Notes: generated by a model from the sequence alone, not told the origin. 14,897 nt of DNA from an uncultured Eubacteriales bacterium (GCA_900313405.1 OMQY01000194.1:1-14897); one strand, 5' to 3'. Counted from the first letter of the stretch, positions 1 through 6,640 are shown. Numbers and translations: made by a program.

Positions 1-17
1 CGTTGATAAATCAACAT

Positions 18-91
18 TGCCGAATTGTGTAAGGGTAGCACTCCGGTTTCTGGCACCGTCTGTCTGGGTTCGAATCCTAGTTCGGCAGCCA
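18..91 (+). tRNA. tRNA-Gln (anticodon CUG), CCA encoded
   Basis: The sequence folds as a full cloverleaf. The acceptor stem TGCCGAA pairs perfectly with TTCGGCA, followed by discriminator G and an encoded CCA (89-91). The D stem is GTGT/GCAC, the T arm is CTGGG-TTCGAAT-CCTAG with one G-T pair, and the anticodon arm is CCGGT-TTCTGGC-ACCGT. The loop has T33 followed by CTG, which reads CAG codons for glutamine. The outermost anticodon-stem pair (C27-T43) is mismatched, and the other four pairs are sound. No promoter is visible in the 17 bases upstream, so the gene may be the last of a tRNA cluster starting outside the window. A perfect short palindrome (GTTGAT-AA-ATCAAC, 2-15) sits just before it. 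Confidence 0.96.
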
Positions 92-112
92 ACAGCGATA
101 TAGGCTGTAGAG

Positions 113-141
113 ATAACCACCTGATCTCAGGTGGTTATTTT
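113..141 (+). terminator. Rho-independent terminator of the tRNA transcript
   Basis: A perfect 12-bp stem, ATAACCACCTGA (113-124) with TCAGGTGGTTAT (127-138), has only a two-base loop and runs directly into TTTT (138-141). It lies 21 bases after the tRNA CCA end, which suits 3' termination of the tRNA precursor. Confidence 0.9.
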
Positions 142-217
142 CATTTAATAATTCTTTAATGTATCCGTCCGGTGCTTCGCGTTATCCTTAGCTCAACAAG
201 AGCAGGAGGTGAACGAT

Positions 218-877
218 ATGAGTAAGTATGTGAGCCGCGTGATATTTGATGTCGCTTCTCGAAAAGACTTTGAGACGAGGAACATCGAGGCTAGGTCCGT
301 CAGCATTACGACAGCAGACAATGAGAAGCTTGAGGTCATCTTAAGCTCCGATACCATGGAGACGCTCGGGTCGGACTTCAAGGTGAAGATCGATGAGAGC
401 AGGAGCGACTTGGAAATCGCGGTCGTACGAAACAGGAACGTTGCTGAGGAAGCAGCTCTCGAAGGACTCGACGTGGAGATCATCTTCCCGAAGGATATGA
501 TCGGAGATCTGGAATTCAAGCTCAACTGTAATGAACTTACGATAAAGGATATAGAATGCCGCAACATGGAATTCGGCGGGATAGTAAAGGAACTGACGCT
601 CGAGAACGTCAGCTCAAAGATCGAACTGGACATCAGGGCTGACATGACGATCAGGGCTTCTGATGTTACAGGTTCGATCGAGATCAATCAGATCTCTTCG
701 GAATCAGTTCTGGAGGTACCTTCGGACTTCTCCTTCAGGAGTGTCACCGAAGGGACGGGAAATGAGATCAGATACGAGAAGGACGGTGTCCCGTCAGATG
801 ACTTCTCGGATAGATCATCAGAGACGACCGTTGAATTGAACGGCCGTAAGAGCATGCTGACGATCCGCAGGATCTGA
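218..877 (+). CDS. Hypothetical beta-rich soluble protein, DUF4097-like
   Basis: This encodes 219 residues from ATG 218. AGGAGG (204-209) lies 8 bases upstream; a GTG at 209 opens the same frame but overlaps this binding site, so it is unlikely to be the start. No signal peptide or membrane segment is visible, so the protein is probably cytoplasmic. The sequence alternates short hydrophobic beta-like stretches with charged turns (for example LEVILSSD near residue 38, LTLENVSSKIELDI near 127, ASDVTGSIEINQI near 148). This rhythm resembles the beta-helix of DUF4097/adhesin-like domains, in which each turn contributes one strand. That assignment rests on pattern only and no catalytic motif was recognised. 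The gene stands alone between a terminator and the regulatory region of the ABC operon. Its function is unknown. Confidence 0.75.
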   Translation: MSKYVSRVIFDVASRKDFETRNIEARSVSITTADNEKLEVILSSDTMETLGSDFKVKIDESRSDLEIAVVRNRNVAEEAALEGLDVEIIFPKDMIGDLEFKLNCNELTIKDIECRNMEFGGIVKELTLENVSSKIELDIRADMTIRASDVTGSIEINQISSESVLEVPSDFSFRSVTEGTGNEIRYEKDGVPSDDFSDRSSETTVELNGRKSMLTIRRI

Positions 878-913
878 ATCGTACAGGACTTCATTAATCC
901 TCCAAACCATATA

Positions 914-958
914 TGACCGTGGTCATACTCTCCGACAGCGAGAATGTGACTGCGGTCA
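914..958. promoter_or_regulatory. Two-copy dyad operator upstream of the ABC/two-component operon
   Basis: Two copies of a 12-base dyad, TGACCGTGGTCA (914-925) and TGACTGCGGTCA (947-958), agree at 10 of 12 positions. Their centres are 33 bases apart, about three helical turns, so bound proteins would sit on the same face. The second copy ends three bases before the candidate -35 at 962, a usual place for an activator. NarL-type regulators, such as the one encoded at 5226-5903, bind short inverted repeats as dimers, so autoregulation is a reasonable inference. Confidence 0.6.
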
Positions 959-961
959 CTT

Positions 962-991
962 TTGTGTTCATGACTCTATATGTAGTATTAA
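962..991 (+). promoter_or_regulatory. Candidate promoter of the ABC transporter/two-component operon
   Basis: TTGTGT (962-967) and TATTAA (986-991) are separated by 18 bases, a weak match typical of an activator-dependent promoter. A start near 998 would place the two upstream dyads at about -46 and -79. The predicted leader holds a small hairpin GCTGCC-tgatcg-GGCAGC (1007-1024) before the ribosome binding site GGAAAGGAAG. Confidence 0.4.
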
Positions 992-1047
992 GTCGTAATC
1001 GGTGATGCTGCCTGATCGGGCAGCGGTTCCGGGAAAGGAAGATTTGT

Positions 1048-2205
1048 ATGAGTTCAAGATTATCGGCACTTAAATTTGTTGCCAATAATAAGAAATCGGT
1101 CGGGACGATGTTACTGGCGTTCGCGATATCATTTATGACGATCTATCTCATATACTCTATCGTCATATGTACGGTAATAAGTGATGAAGTCATCACTGAC
1201 AGGTTTCCCCGATATACCACATATCTGGATATCTCCGATAAGACACTCGGAGTCGACCGTAACGATTATGATTCCGACGATGACTATGGTCAGGCTCTCA
1301 GTGAGAAGAGGGATAACCTGTGTGAGAAGCTCAAAAAGCTCGACGGTGTCGATGATGCTTACTACACACAGGTAATGATGACAAAGTATCAGGCTATCCT
1401 CGGAATGATCGGCTATGAATTCCCTCTGGTCGATCTTGACAAAGTGGAGCCGTATCTCGAGCATCTTGATGCGGAACTGATCGAAGGCAGACTTCCGGAA
1501 GGTGACGGTGAGATCGTTGTTGACGATGTCCTTATGAAGAATCAGGGATACAAGATCGGCGACTGGTATGACGAGGATGCGTACGGGAAGACGTTTACTA
1601 TCGTCGGAGTCATGGATGCACCGTACCCGACATGTGCAGGTACTCCGATGGGCGGTACAAATTCCGGGTGGTATATAGTGATCCTTAACGATTCCGAGCA
1701 TGCATATGTTGAGGAGCTTCTCGGAGAAGTCGGCATAGAGCTCTCGCCTGAAGATGAGTATTATGATAAATCGACTTATGATGATGCCATGGATGAGATC
1801 AGCGGGATAATGGACGGTGTCGTTCTTGCCATAATGGCAGTAGTCATGATATTCACGGCATTGTCGGTGATCATCGCATACATCTCCCTCATGCGTAACA
1901 GGATAAACGAATACTGTCTGTACGCCTCGATCGGATACAGCAGAAGTGAAGTTTACGGCATGATGATGAGAGAGATGCTGATCGTAATAGGCGGCGGTCT
2001 TGTACTCGGAGCAGGCTTGTCATTACTCGGAAGTTACCTTCTTAAGACATGTGCCATGGAGCCGCTGGGTCTTATTGGCTACATATGGTACGGTAAGCAG
2101 TTCCTGAGGATAGTAGCTGCCTTCGTGATGATCATGGGTGTTCTTCAGATCCCGGTACTGATCACGATGAGCAGGATAAAGACAATAGACGCGATTGAAG
2201 ATTGA
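1048..2205 (+). CDS. ABC transporter permease, FtsX/MacB family (first subunit)
   Basis: This encodes 385 residues. One N-terminal membrane helix lies at about residues 17-44, followed by a large, strongly acidic extracytoplasmic domain (about 45-255) and three C-terminal helices (about 257-282, 310-332, 352-374). This is the topology of MacB/FtsX-type permeases. The motif EGRLPEGDGEIVVDD (146-160) is typical of the MacB extracytoplasmic core. The cytoplasmic loop after the second helix has the family pattern YASIGYSRSEVYG (292-304), which couples to the ATPase. Such proteins are mechanotransmitters rather than classical pores; known relatives act in antimicrobial peptide resistance, lipoprotein handling or peptide export. 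It is first in an operon with an ATPase, a second permease and a two-component system. The substrate cannot be read from sequence. Confidence 0.9.
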   Translation: MSSRLSALKFVANNKKSVGTMLLAFAISFMTIYLIYSIVICTVISDEVITDRFPRYTTYLDISDKTLGVDRNDYDSDDDYGQALSEKRDNLCEKLKKLDGVDDAYYTQVMMTKYQAILGMIGYEFPLVDLDKVEPYLEHLDAELIEGRLPEGDGEIVVDDVLMKNQGYKIGDWYDEDAYGKTFTIVGVMDAPYPTCAGTPMGGTNSGWYIVILNDSEHAYVEELLGEVGIELSPEDEYYDKSTYDDAMDEISGIMDGVVLAIMAVVMIFTALSVIIAYISLMRNRINEYCLYASIGYSRSEVYGMMMREMLIVIGGGLVLGAGLSLLGSYLLKTCAMEPLGLIGYIWYGKQFLRIVAAFVMIMGVLQIPVLITMSRIKTIDAIED

Positions 2206-2222
2206 TATAAGGAGTATCGAAA

Positions 2223-2891
2223 ATGTTCAAGATCAAAAACATCAGCATGATATACGACATGAATACCGATGAGAAGCTCTATGCCTTAGGCGGCTTCGAT
2301 CTGGATCTTCCCGACAAGGGACTGGTAGGAGTTATAGGTCCTTCCGGAAGCGGCAAGAGTACTCTGATGTACTGCATGTCTACTCTCAAGGATCCTACTG
2401 AAGGCTCGGTTGAGTATAACGGAAAGGATATAACGAAGATATCAGGATCCGAGAGAGAACACCTGAGGAGGCGCGAGTTCGGATTCGTATTTCAGAAGCA
2501 TTATCTGGTGCCGTACATGAGTGCCGTCGATAACGTCATGGTAGCAGGACTCGGCAAGGAATCCGAAGTCAGAGCAAAGGCAGAAGAGTGCCTGCGTAAG
2601 CTGGGCCTCAAGGACCGCGAGTTCAAAAAGAAGCCTGCGAAACTGTCCGGCGGTCAGTGCCAGAGAGTCGCGATCGCCAGGGCAATGATAAATGATCCCA
2701 AGGTTGTTTTCGCTGATGAGCCCACTGCTTCACTCGACCATGTGAATGCATTCAACGTAATGAAGATCCTGAGAGAGTATTCAAAGGACAGGCTCGTCAT
2801 CGTAGTAACGCATGACAGGAGCATCCTCGAGGGCGCCGATATGACGGTGGAGCTCTGGGACGGTAACATCAGTAAGATCACGGTAGCGTGA
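2223..2891 (+). CDS. ABC transporter ATP-binding protein, LolD/MacB type
   Basis: This encodes 222 residues, a complete nucleotide-binding subunit. It shows Walker A GPSGSGKST (39-47), a Q-loop glutamine in FVFQKH (about residue 91), the signature LSGGQ (141-145) followed by CQRVAIARA, Walker B VVFADEP with the catalytic glutamate (161-167), a D-loop ASLD and an H-loop VVTHDRS (about 194-200). The first signature-loop residue after LSGGQ is Cys rather than the usual Arg or Gln, a mild variation. It would power the two FtsX-type permeases on either side. The ribosome binding site AAGGAG lies 17 bases or less after the previous stop, so the three transporter genes form one unit. Confidence 0.96.
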   Translation: MFKIKNISMIYDMNTDEKLYALGGFDLDLPDKGLVGVIGPSGSGKSTLMYCMSTLKDPTEGSVEYNGKDITKISGSEREHLRRREFGFVFQKHYLVPYMSAVDNVMVAGLGKESEVRAKAEECLRKLGLKDREFKKKPAKLSGGQCQRVAIARAMINDPKVVFADEPTASLDHVNAFNVMKILREYSKDRLVIVVTHDRSILEGADMTVELWDGNISKITVA

Positions 2892-2907
2892 CAGGCAGGA
2901 GATTGAT

Positions 2908-3999
2908 ATGAAACCTTTATCGGCTTTTAATTATATACGTGCCAACAGGGGAAGATCCGCGTTAGTGATCTTTATGCTCTTCTTGACGATCATGGCCTCC
3001 ATCGCCGGTAACTATATCGCGTCTGTCGACTGGTACTGGGCCAAGGCTATCGAGTACGACAAAGAGGCGGTGCTGATATCGGGGCTTTCCGTGGACGAGG
3101 GTTTTGCCGATTACGGATCCGTCATTGAAGACCTTGAGGCAGATGAGGACCTGACGATACTTCATCGTTCTTCTTACGGATACTCGGGCATCGCCTGGAT
3201 GTGTACTATGGGATTCGAGATGGGATCGTCATCATTTGTTTTCGATAATGCGGATGATATGAAAGCCTTCTTCGATCATGTCGGCGTCGAGTGTGACTAC
3301 AGCAATATCCACGACGGAAGTGTGGTCATGAGCCGTGCGCTGGCAAACAACAGGGGCCTCGAGCTCGGCGATATCGTGGATTACAGTGTTGATAGCAACA
3401 TAACAGGCGAATATACCCTGGATGCTCTTATCGATGATGACAGCTTTATCGTCTTCTATGTCGAACATTCTGCCAAGAACTATCGCGCCTATGTCATGAG
3501 CGATACGATGAGCGGTGACGAATTAAGAGATCACATCAGGAGCGTGATAGGAGAGCGCAAGGTCAAGGTCGAGAAGTCCCTGGAAGAAGAAATGATGGAA
3601 GAACTCTTCATATTCTATGTAATGTTCTACCTGGGTGTTGTCCTTCTGTCTCTCATGCTGGCAGTTACGGTTAACTCCGTCCTCACCGGACACTACATCA
3701 AGAGGACATATGAGTTCGGTGTCTTGAGAGCCATAGGACTCACAAAGAGAAATATCCGCAATAAGGTCTTTTGTGAGATAATGGCTATGGATATCATCGC
3801 CATCGTGCTCGGTGCCGCCGTGGTACTCCTGGTTACATTCCTGCTCAATGAGCTGCTGTATCTGCCGAAGGGACAGTACCTGCCTTATATCTCCGATATG
3901 GGACTTGCAGGAGCAGCACTGTCTAACCTTATGGTCATCGTTCCGACGATCATCCTTAAGGGCAGGAAGATGACAAAAGCCGATGTGACAGAATTCTGA
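2908..3999 (+). CDS. ABC transporter permease, FtsX family (second subunit)
   Basis: This encodes 363 residues with the same architecture as the first permease: an N-terminal helix (about residues 17-38), an extracytoplasmic domain (about 40-230) and three helices (about 233-258, 290-315, 330-350). The loop EFGVLRAIGLTKRNIRN (269-285) is the FtsX cytoplasmic coupling motif, and MSRALANNRGLELGD (141-155) matches the MacB-core pattern in which a residual signature precedes GD. The sequence differs clearly from the first permease, so the transporter is probably a heterodimer, or this is a distinct half using the shared ATPase. AGGCAGGAG precedes the ATG, 16 bases after the ATPase stop. Confidence 0.88.
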   Translation: MKPLSAFNYIRANRGRSALVIFMLFLTIMASIAGNYIASVDWYWAKAIEYDKEAVLISGLSVDEGFADYGSVIEDLEADEDLTILHRSSYGYSGIAWMCTMGFEMGSSSFVFDNADDMKAFFDHVGVECDYSNIHDGSVVMSRALANNRGLELGDIVDYSVDSNITGEYTLDALIDDDSFIVFYVEHSAKNYRAYVMSDTMSGDELRDHIRSVIGERKVKVEKSLEEEMMEELFIFYVMFYLGVVLLSLMLAVTVNSVLTGHYIKRTYEFGVLRAIGLTKRNIRNKVFCEIMAMDIIAIVLGAAVVLLVTFLLNELLYLPKGQYLPYISDMGLAGAALSNLMVIVPTIILKGRKMTKADVTEF

Positions 4000-4017
4000 T
4001 ATCCCCGGAGGGAAAGC

Positions 4018-5226
4018 TTGGCAGTAGCTATAATTACAGATGCCATACTGATGCTGATAACGCTCGCAGCCGTCATAACGTCGGGACACCATTACCTGAC
4101 GATGCTGGCTGCGGGCATCTTGCTTATCCTGATAACCGCACGTTCTATGAAGCGGCTGTCGGAACCCGAGTCCGGGAGCCTGTCCGATATCGTGTTGCTG
4201 ATCCTGTGCTATCTCGGAGCTGCCGCTTTTGCTCTGCTGACGGGCAACTTCATCGGATTCCTGGTATTCGCCTGCATTCCGTGCGTTCCCTTGATCTTCG
4301 TCTATGTTCCGGCATGTCTGGGTTATGTGATAATGAGGATCGCCACGGGACACATGGGGGAACGTAAGCTCGCGCTTATGATACTCGAACTTCTGTTGAT
4401 AATCGCGATCGTGACGGTCATCCTGCTGATCAGATATCTTGTAACCCGTATCATCACGAGCAAAGAAGAAGAAAGCAGGAAACTGATAAAGGCGGGTATA
4501 AGCGAGCTCCATGAGAAAAAGCGCAACCAGGAGATCCTTGCTTCGAACATATATGCAGAGAAGAACGCCCGCCTTATCGAGCGCGAGAACATAAGCCGCA
4601 ATATCCACAACAGCGTCGGGCATTCGATAACGGCCGCGATCATGACTCTCGATGCCGCCGACATGCTCTACGAAAAGGATCCCGAGGCGGCGCGTGCCAA
4701 GATGAACGACGCGGGTGAGAGGATCCGTGGCAGTCTCGAATCGATCAGAAGTGCGGTAAGAGCCCTCGATCAGGATTCGGACGACACTTCGATACAGGAC
4801 TTCGTCTGCTATGTTGACAATATAATCGATAACTTTACGATGGATACGGCGATAAGGGTGGATAAGTCATACAGGTTTTTCGCTGAGGAAATGAAGATCC
4901 CGGGTCAGCACGCCGAGTTCATGACGGGTGTCCTTCAGGAACTTCTGACCAACGGAGTCAAGCACGGCGGTGCGACGGAATTCACGGTGCTGCTCGAAGG
5001 CGACTCCGGCCATCTCAATATGATCGTCAAGGATAACGGAAAGAGCGGTTTCAATGCCGATAACAGTAGCGAACTGATCGAGAACGGATTCGGTCTCAAA
5101 AAGATAATATCGTATGTGGAGCGTTACGGCGGCAAAGCCCTGTTCGTCTCAGATGACGGAAACGGGTTCGAGGCGCGGGTCGAGATCCCGTGGCAGACCG
5201 ATAACGCCGACAGGGAGGAAGAATAA
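4018..5226 (+). CDS. Sensor histidine kinase, NarL-partner type (HisKA_3)
   Basis: This encodes 402 residues from a TTG start; GGAGG (4007-4011) lies six bases upstream and no ATG is better placed. Four to five hydrophobic helices (about 4-42, 56-104, 117-143) make up the N-terminal half with almost no extracellular loop. This intramembrane-sensing layout is common when the stimulus is relayed by the ABC transporter. A coiled linker leads to the dimerisation/phosphoacceptor helix ERENISRNIHNSVGHSITA (188-206), where His197 is the likely phosphorylation site. The ATPase domain has the N box LQELLTNGVKHGG (306-318), DNGKSG (339-344) and the G box ENGFGLKKI (355-363). The residue after the phosphoacceptor is Asn198 instead of the usual Asp/Glu of HisKA_3 kinases (see findings). 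The stop codon overlaps the start of the regulator gene. Confidence 0.93.
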   Translation: MAVAIITDAILMLITLAAVITSGHHYLTMLAAGILLILITARSMKRLSEPESGSLSDIVLLILCYLGAAAFALLTGNFIGFLVFACIPCVPLIFVYVPACLGYVIMRIATGHMGERKLALMILELLLIIAIVTVILLIRYLVTRIITSKEEESRKLIKAGISELHEKKRNQEILASNIYAEKNARLIERENISRNIHNSVGHSITAAIMTLDAADMLYEKDPEAARAKMNDAGERIRGSLESIRSAVRALDQDSDDTSIQDFVCYVDNIIDNFTMDTAIRVDKSYRFFAEEMKIPGQHAEFMTGVLQELLTNGVKHGGATEFTVLLEGDSGHLNMIVKDNGKSGFNADNSSELIENGFGLKKIISYVERYGGKALFVSDDGNGFEARVEIPWQTDNADREEE

Positions 5227-5903
5227 TGTACAGAGTATTGCTGGTCGATGATGAACAGATGCTCCTCGAGAGCCTCGAGATAATCCTTTCGATGAAGGAC
5301 ATGATAATAGCCGGCAAAGCCCACGACGGCATTGAAGCGCTTGCCATTCTTTCCGGCACCGCCTGCGACATCGCCCTCGTCGATCTCAACATGAAGGGCA
5401 TGGGCGGGATCGAACTGATCGGGAAGATGAAACAGCTCTACCCGGAAGTCAAGATCCTCGTCCTCACGACCTTCTACGACGACAAAAACATCACCGACGC
5501 CATCAGCCGCGGCGCTGACGGCTACCTCCTCAAAGACAGTGGCAAAGACTCCATCTACGGAGCCATAGAGCAGATCATGAACGGCTCGAGCGTAATGGAC
5601 CCCAAGGTCATCAAGCGCCTCACCACACTGATCAGCGCGGCAGCCGGCCTGTCCGCCTCGCCTTCTTCGATTTCCGGTTCCGCCGGATCTGACGCCGCAG
5701 GTGCCACCGATGCCGCCGTCATCACGAGCGAGCTCTCCGATCGCGAAAAGGAGATCGCTTCGCTGATCTCCGAAGGCCTCAACAACAAGCAGATCGCCGC
5801 CCGCCTCTACATCTCCGAGGGCACCGTCAAGAACTACATCTCCTCCATCTACGACAAGACCGGCATCCACGACCGGGTTAAGCTGGCGATGATGTTGAAG
5901 TAA
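5226..5903 (+). CDS. Response regulator, NarL/FixJ (LuxR-HTH) family
   Basis: This encodes 225 residues. The receiver domain (1-122) has the acidic pair Asp8/Asp9, phosphoacceptor Asp53 in ALVDLN, Thr81/82 and Lys103 in LLKDS. The C-terminal LuxR-type helix-turn-helix (about 168-222) carries LSDREKEIASLISEGLNNKQ and the recognition part SEGTVKNYISSIYDK. The two are joined by an unusually long, nearly pure Ala/Ser/Gly linker (about 137-167). The ATG overlaps the kinase stop as TAATG (one base), implying translational coupling and a cognate pair. It probably regulates the upstream transporter operon. From about base 5330 to the stop, codons end mostly in C and Arg is CGC rather than AGA/AGG, unlike the upstream genes. 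Confidence 0.95.
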   Translation: MYRVLLVDDEQMLLESLEIILSMKDMIIAGKAHDGIEALAILSGTACDIALVDLNMKGMGGIELIGKMKQLYPEVKILVLTTFYDDKNITDAISRGADGYLLKDSGKDSIYGAIEQIMNGSSVMDPKVIKRLTTLISAAAGLSASPSSISGSAGSDAAGATDAAVITSELSDREKEIASLISEGLNNKQIAARLYISEGTVKNYISSIYDKTGIHDRVKLAMMLK

Positions 5904-5906
5904 AGG

Positions 5907-5984
5907 GCGAGTGGGGCATTATGTCTCACTCAGGTCCTCGCCGCCATGCGGCTGCGTAATCGTTCGACACAATGCCCCACTCGC
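5907..5984. repeat. Long inverted repeat after the response regulator gene
   Basis: GCGAGTGGGGCATTATGTC (5907-5925) pairs with GACACAATGCCCCACTCGC (5966-5984), 19 positions with one mismatch. The 40-base loop holds a further small hairpin GCCGC-cat-GCGGC. It begins three bases after the regulator stop codon and could end transcription of the operon or protect its 3' end, but there is no T-run as in an intrinsic terminator. The right arm shares CTCGC with the first unit of the following array, so the two structures compete. Confidence 0.75.
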
Positions 5985-6154
5985 CTGCGATAGCACGCCG
6001 GAAGGCGGTGCGGTCGGCGAGATAGTGCGCGGAAGATACACTCGCCTGCGAAGAGCACGCCTGAAGGCGGTGCGGTCGGCGAGATAGTGCGCGGAAGATG
6101 CTCGCGCCTGCGAAGAGCACGCCGACAGGCTGTGCGGCAGGCGCTTCCCGCGAG
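5980..6154. repeat. Tandem array A: GC-rich 61-62 bp nested-hairpin units, about 2.8 copies
   Basis: Units begin at 5980, 6041 and about 6101. Each contains an inner hairpin with stem GCAC-GCC (5993-5999, 6055-6061, 6117-6123), a variable tetraloop (GGAA, TGAA, GACA) and the return strand GGC-x-GTGC with one bulged base. An outer stem encloses it: CTCGCC/GGCGAG in units 1 and 2, and GCGCCTGC (6104-6111)/GCAGGCGC (6137-6144) in unit 3. Units 1 and 2 are almost identical over 61 bases; unit 3 is diverged but keeps the fold. Confidence 0.85.
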
Positions 6155-6243
6155 GATGTTTTCCAAGGCTTTGCGGGCTCTGCTGAATGGGCGCTTATCT
6201 GCGCAGACTACGGGATAATCGAGTGAGACTATTGCAGATCCCT

Positions 6244-6387
6244 ATTTACCCGGATTGTTAACCACCGTGGGTAAGGAACCGTGTAAAAACCTGCGAATTT
6301 ACCCGGATTGTTAACCACCGTGGGTAAGGAACCGGGTAAAAACCTGCGAATTTACCCGGATTGTTAACCACCGTGGGTAAGGAACCG
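6244..6387. repeat. Tandem array B: 53-bp units, 2.7 copies
   Basis: Full copies lie at 6244-6296 and 6297-6349, and a partial copy at 6350-6387; they are almost identical. Each opens with TTACCCGG, has an imperfect palindrome TTAACCAC-c-GTGGGTAA in the middle, and in the full copies closes with CCGGGTAA (6332-6339) or CCGTGTAA (6279-6286), which can pair with the opening TTACCCGG. Alternative nested stems are therefore possible in each unit. The array has no similarity by eye to arrays A or C. Confidence 0.88.
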
Positions 6388-6423
6388 ATTCCGGTTACGA
6401 TTCTTGGAAAATGTTACCGTTTC

Positions 6424-6458
6424 CGTTACCCGATGGCGATTTCCGGCCTCGGGTAACG
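6424..6458. repeat. Perfect 10-bp inverted repeat CGTTACCCGA/TCGGGTAACG
   Basis: CGTTACCCGA (6424-6433) pairs perfectly with TCGGGTAACG (6449-6458) around a 15-base loop. The arm shares the TTACCCG core with array B just upstream, so it may be a diverged relative of that family. Additional GTTACC/GGTTAC words occur at 6393-6398 and 6413-6418. Confidence 0.75.
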
Positions 6459-6469
6459 ATTCCGGAGAG

Positions 6470-6640
6470 AATAGTTGTCACGCTAGTTGTCAAAAACTGT
6501 GATTCAGCCTGTTTGACAACTATATCGACAACTTCAAGAAGAAATAGTTGTCACGCTAGTTGTCAAAGGCGCAGGCACGATTGGTTTGACAATGAATTCG
6601 ACAACAAACTCATCAATCTGTTGTCGTTTCTGTTGTCAAA
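6470..6640. repeat. Tandem array C: 73-bp units built from GTTGTC half-sites, about 2.4 copies
   Basis: The units start at 6470, 6543 and 6615. Each left arm holds two GTTGTC words 12 bases apart ending in GTTGTCAAA. In units 1 and 2 it is followed by a 17-base loop and by the inverted right arm TTTGACAA...CGACAAC. In unit 1 the arms AGTTGTC-N4-TAGTTGTCAAA match at 18 of 22 positions. The two 17-base loops are unrelated to each other in sequence. The third unit has only a left arm, which can pair with the right arm of unit 2. Confidence 0.85.

Noticed and set aside
209..217. GTG start for the DUF4097-like gene
   Set aside because: The GTG overlaps the AGGAGG that serves the ATG at 218, so it cannot have a usable binding site of its own.
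3523..4623. 366-residue open frame on the minus strand
   Set aside because: It is antisense to the second permease and kinase genes, both well supported by motifs. Its composition (runs of Gln, His, Asp) is that of a reverse-frame shadow and it has no ribosome binding site.
5124..5870. 248-residue Gly/Val-rich open frame on the minus strand
   Set aside because: It is the shadow of the GC3-rich response regulator gene; the C-ending codons there remove stops from the opposite strand.
6475..6600. Promoters from TTGACA words in array C
   Set aside because: TTTGACAA contains a -35 consensus, but no -10 lies 16-18 bases downstream on either strand (the nearest is about 14 bases away), so the words are better explained as repeat half-sites.
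5980..6640. CRISPR array
   Set aside because: The repeats are contiguous tandem hairpins of three different families with only 2-3 copies each. There are no constant repeats separated by unique spacers of even length, and no cas genes.
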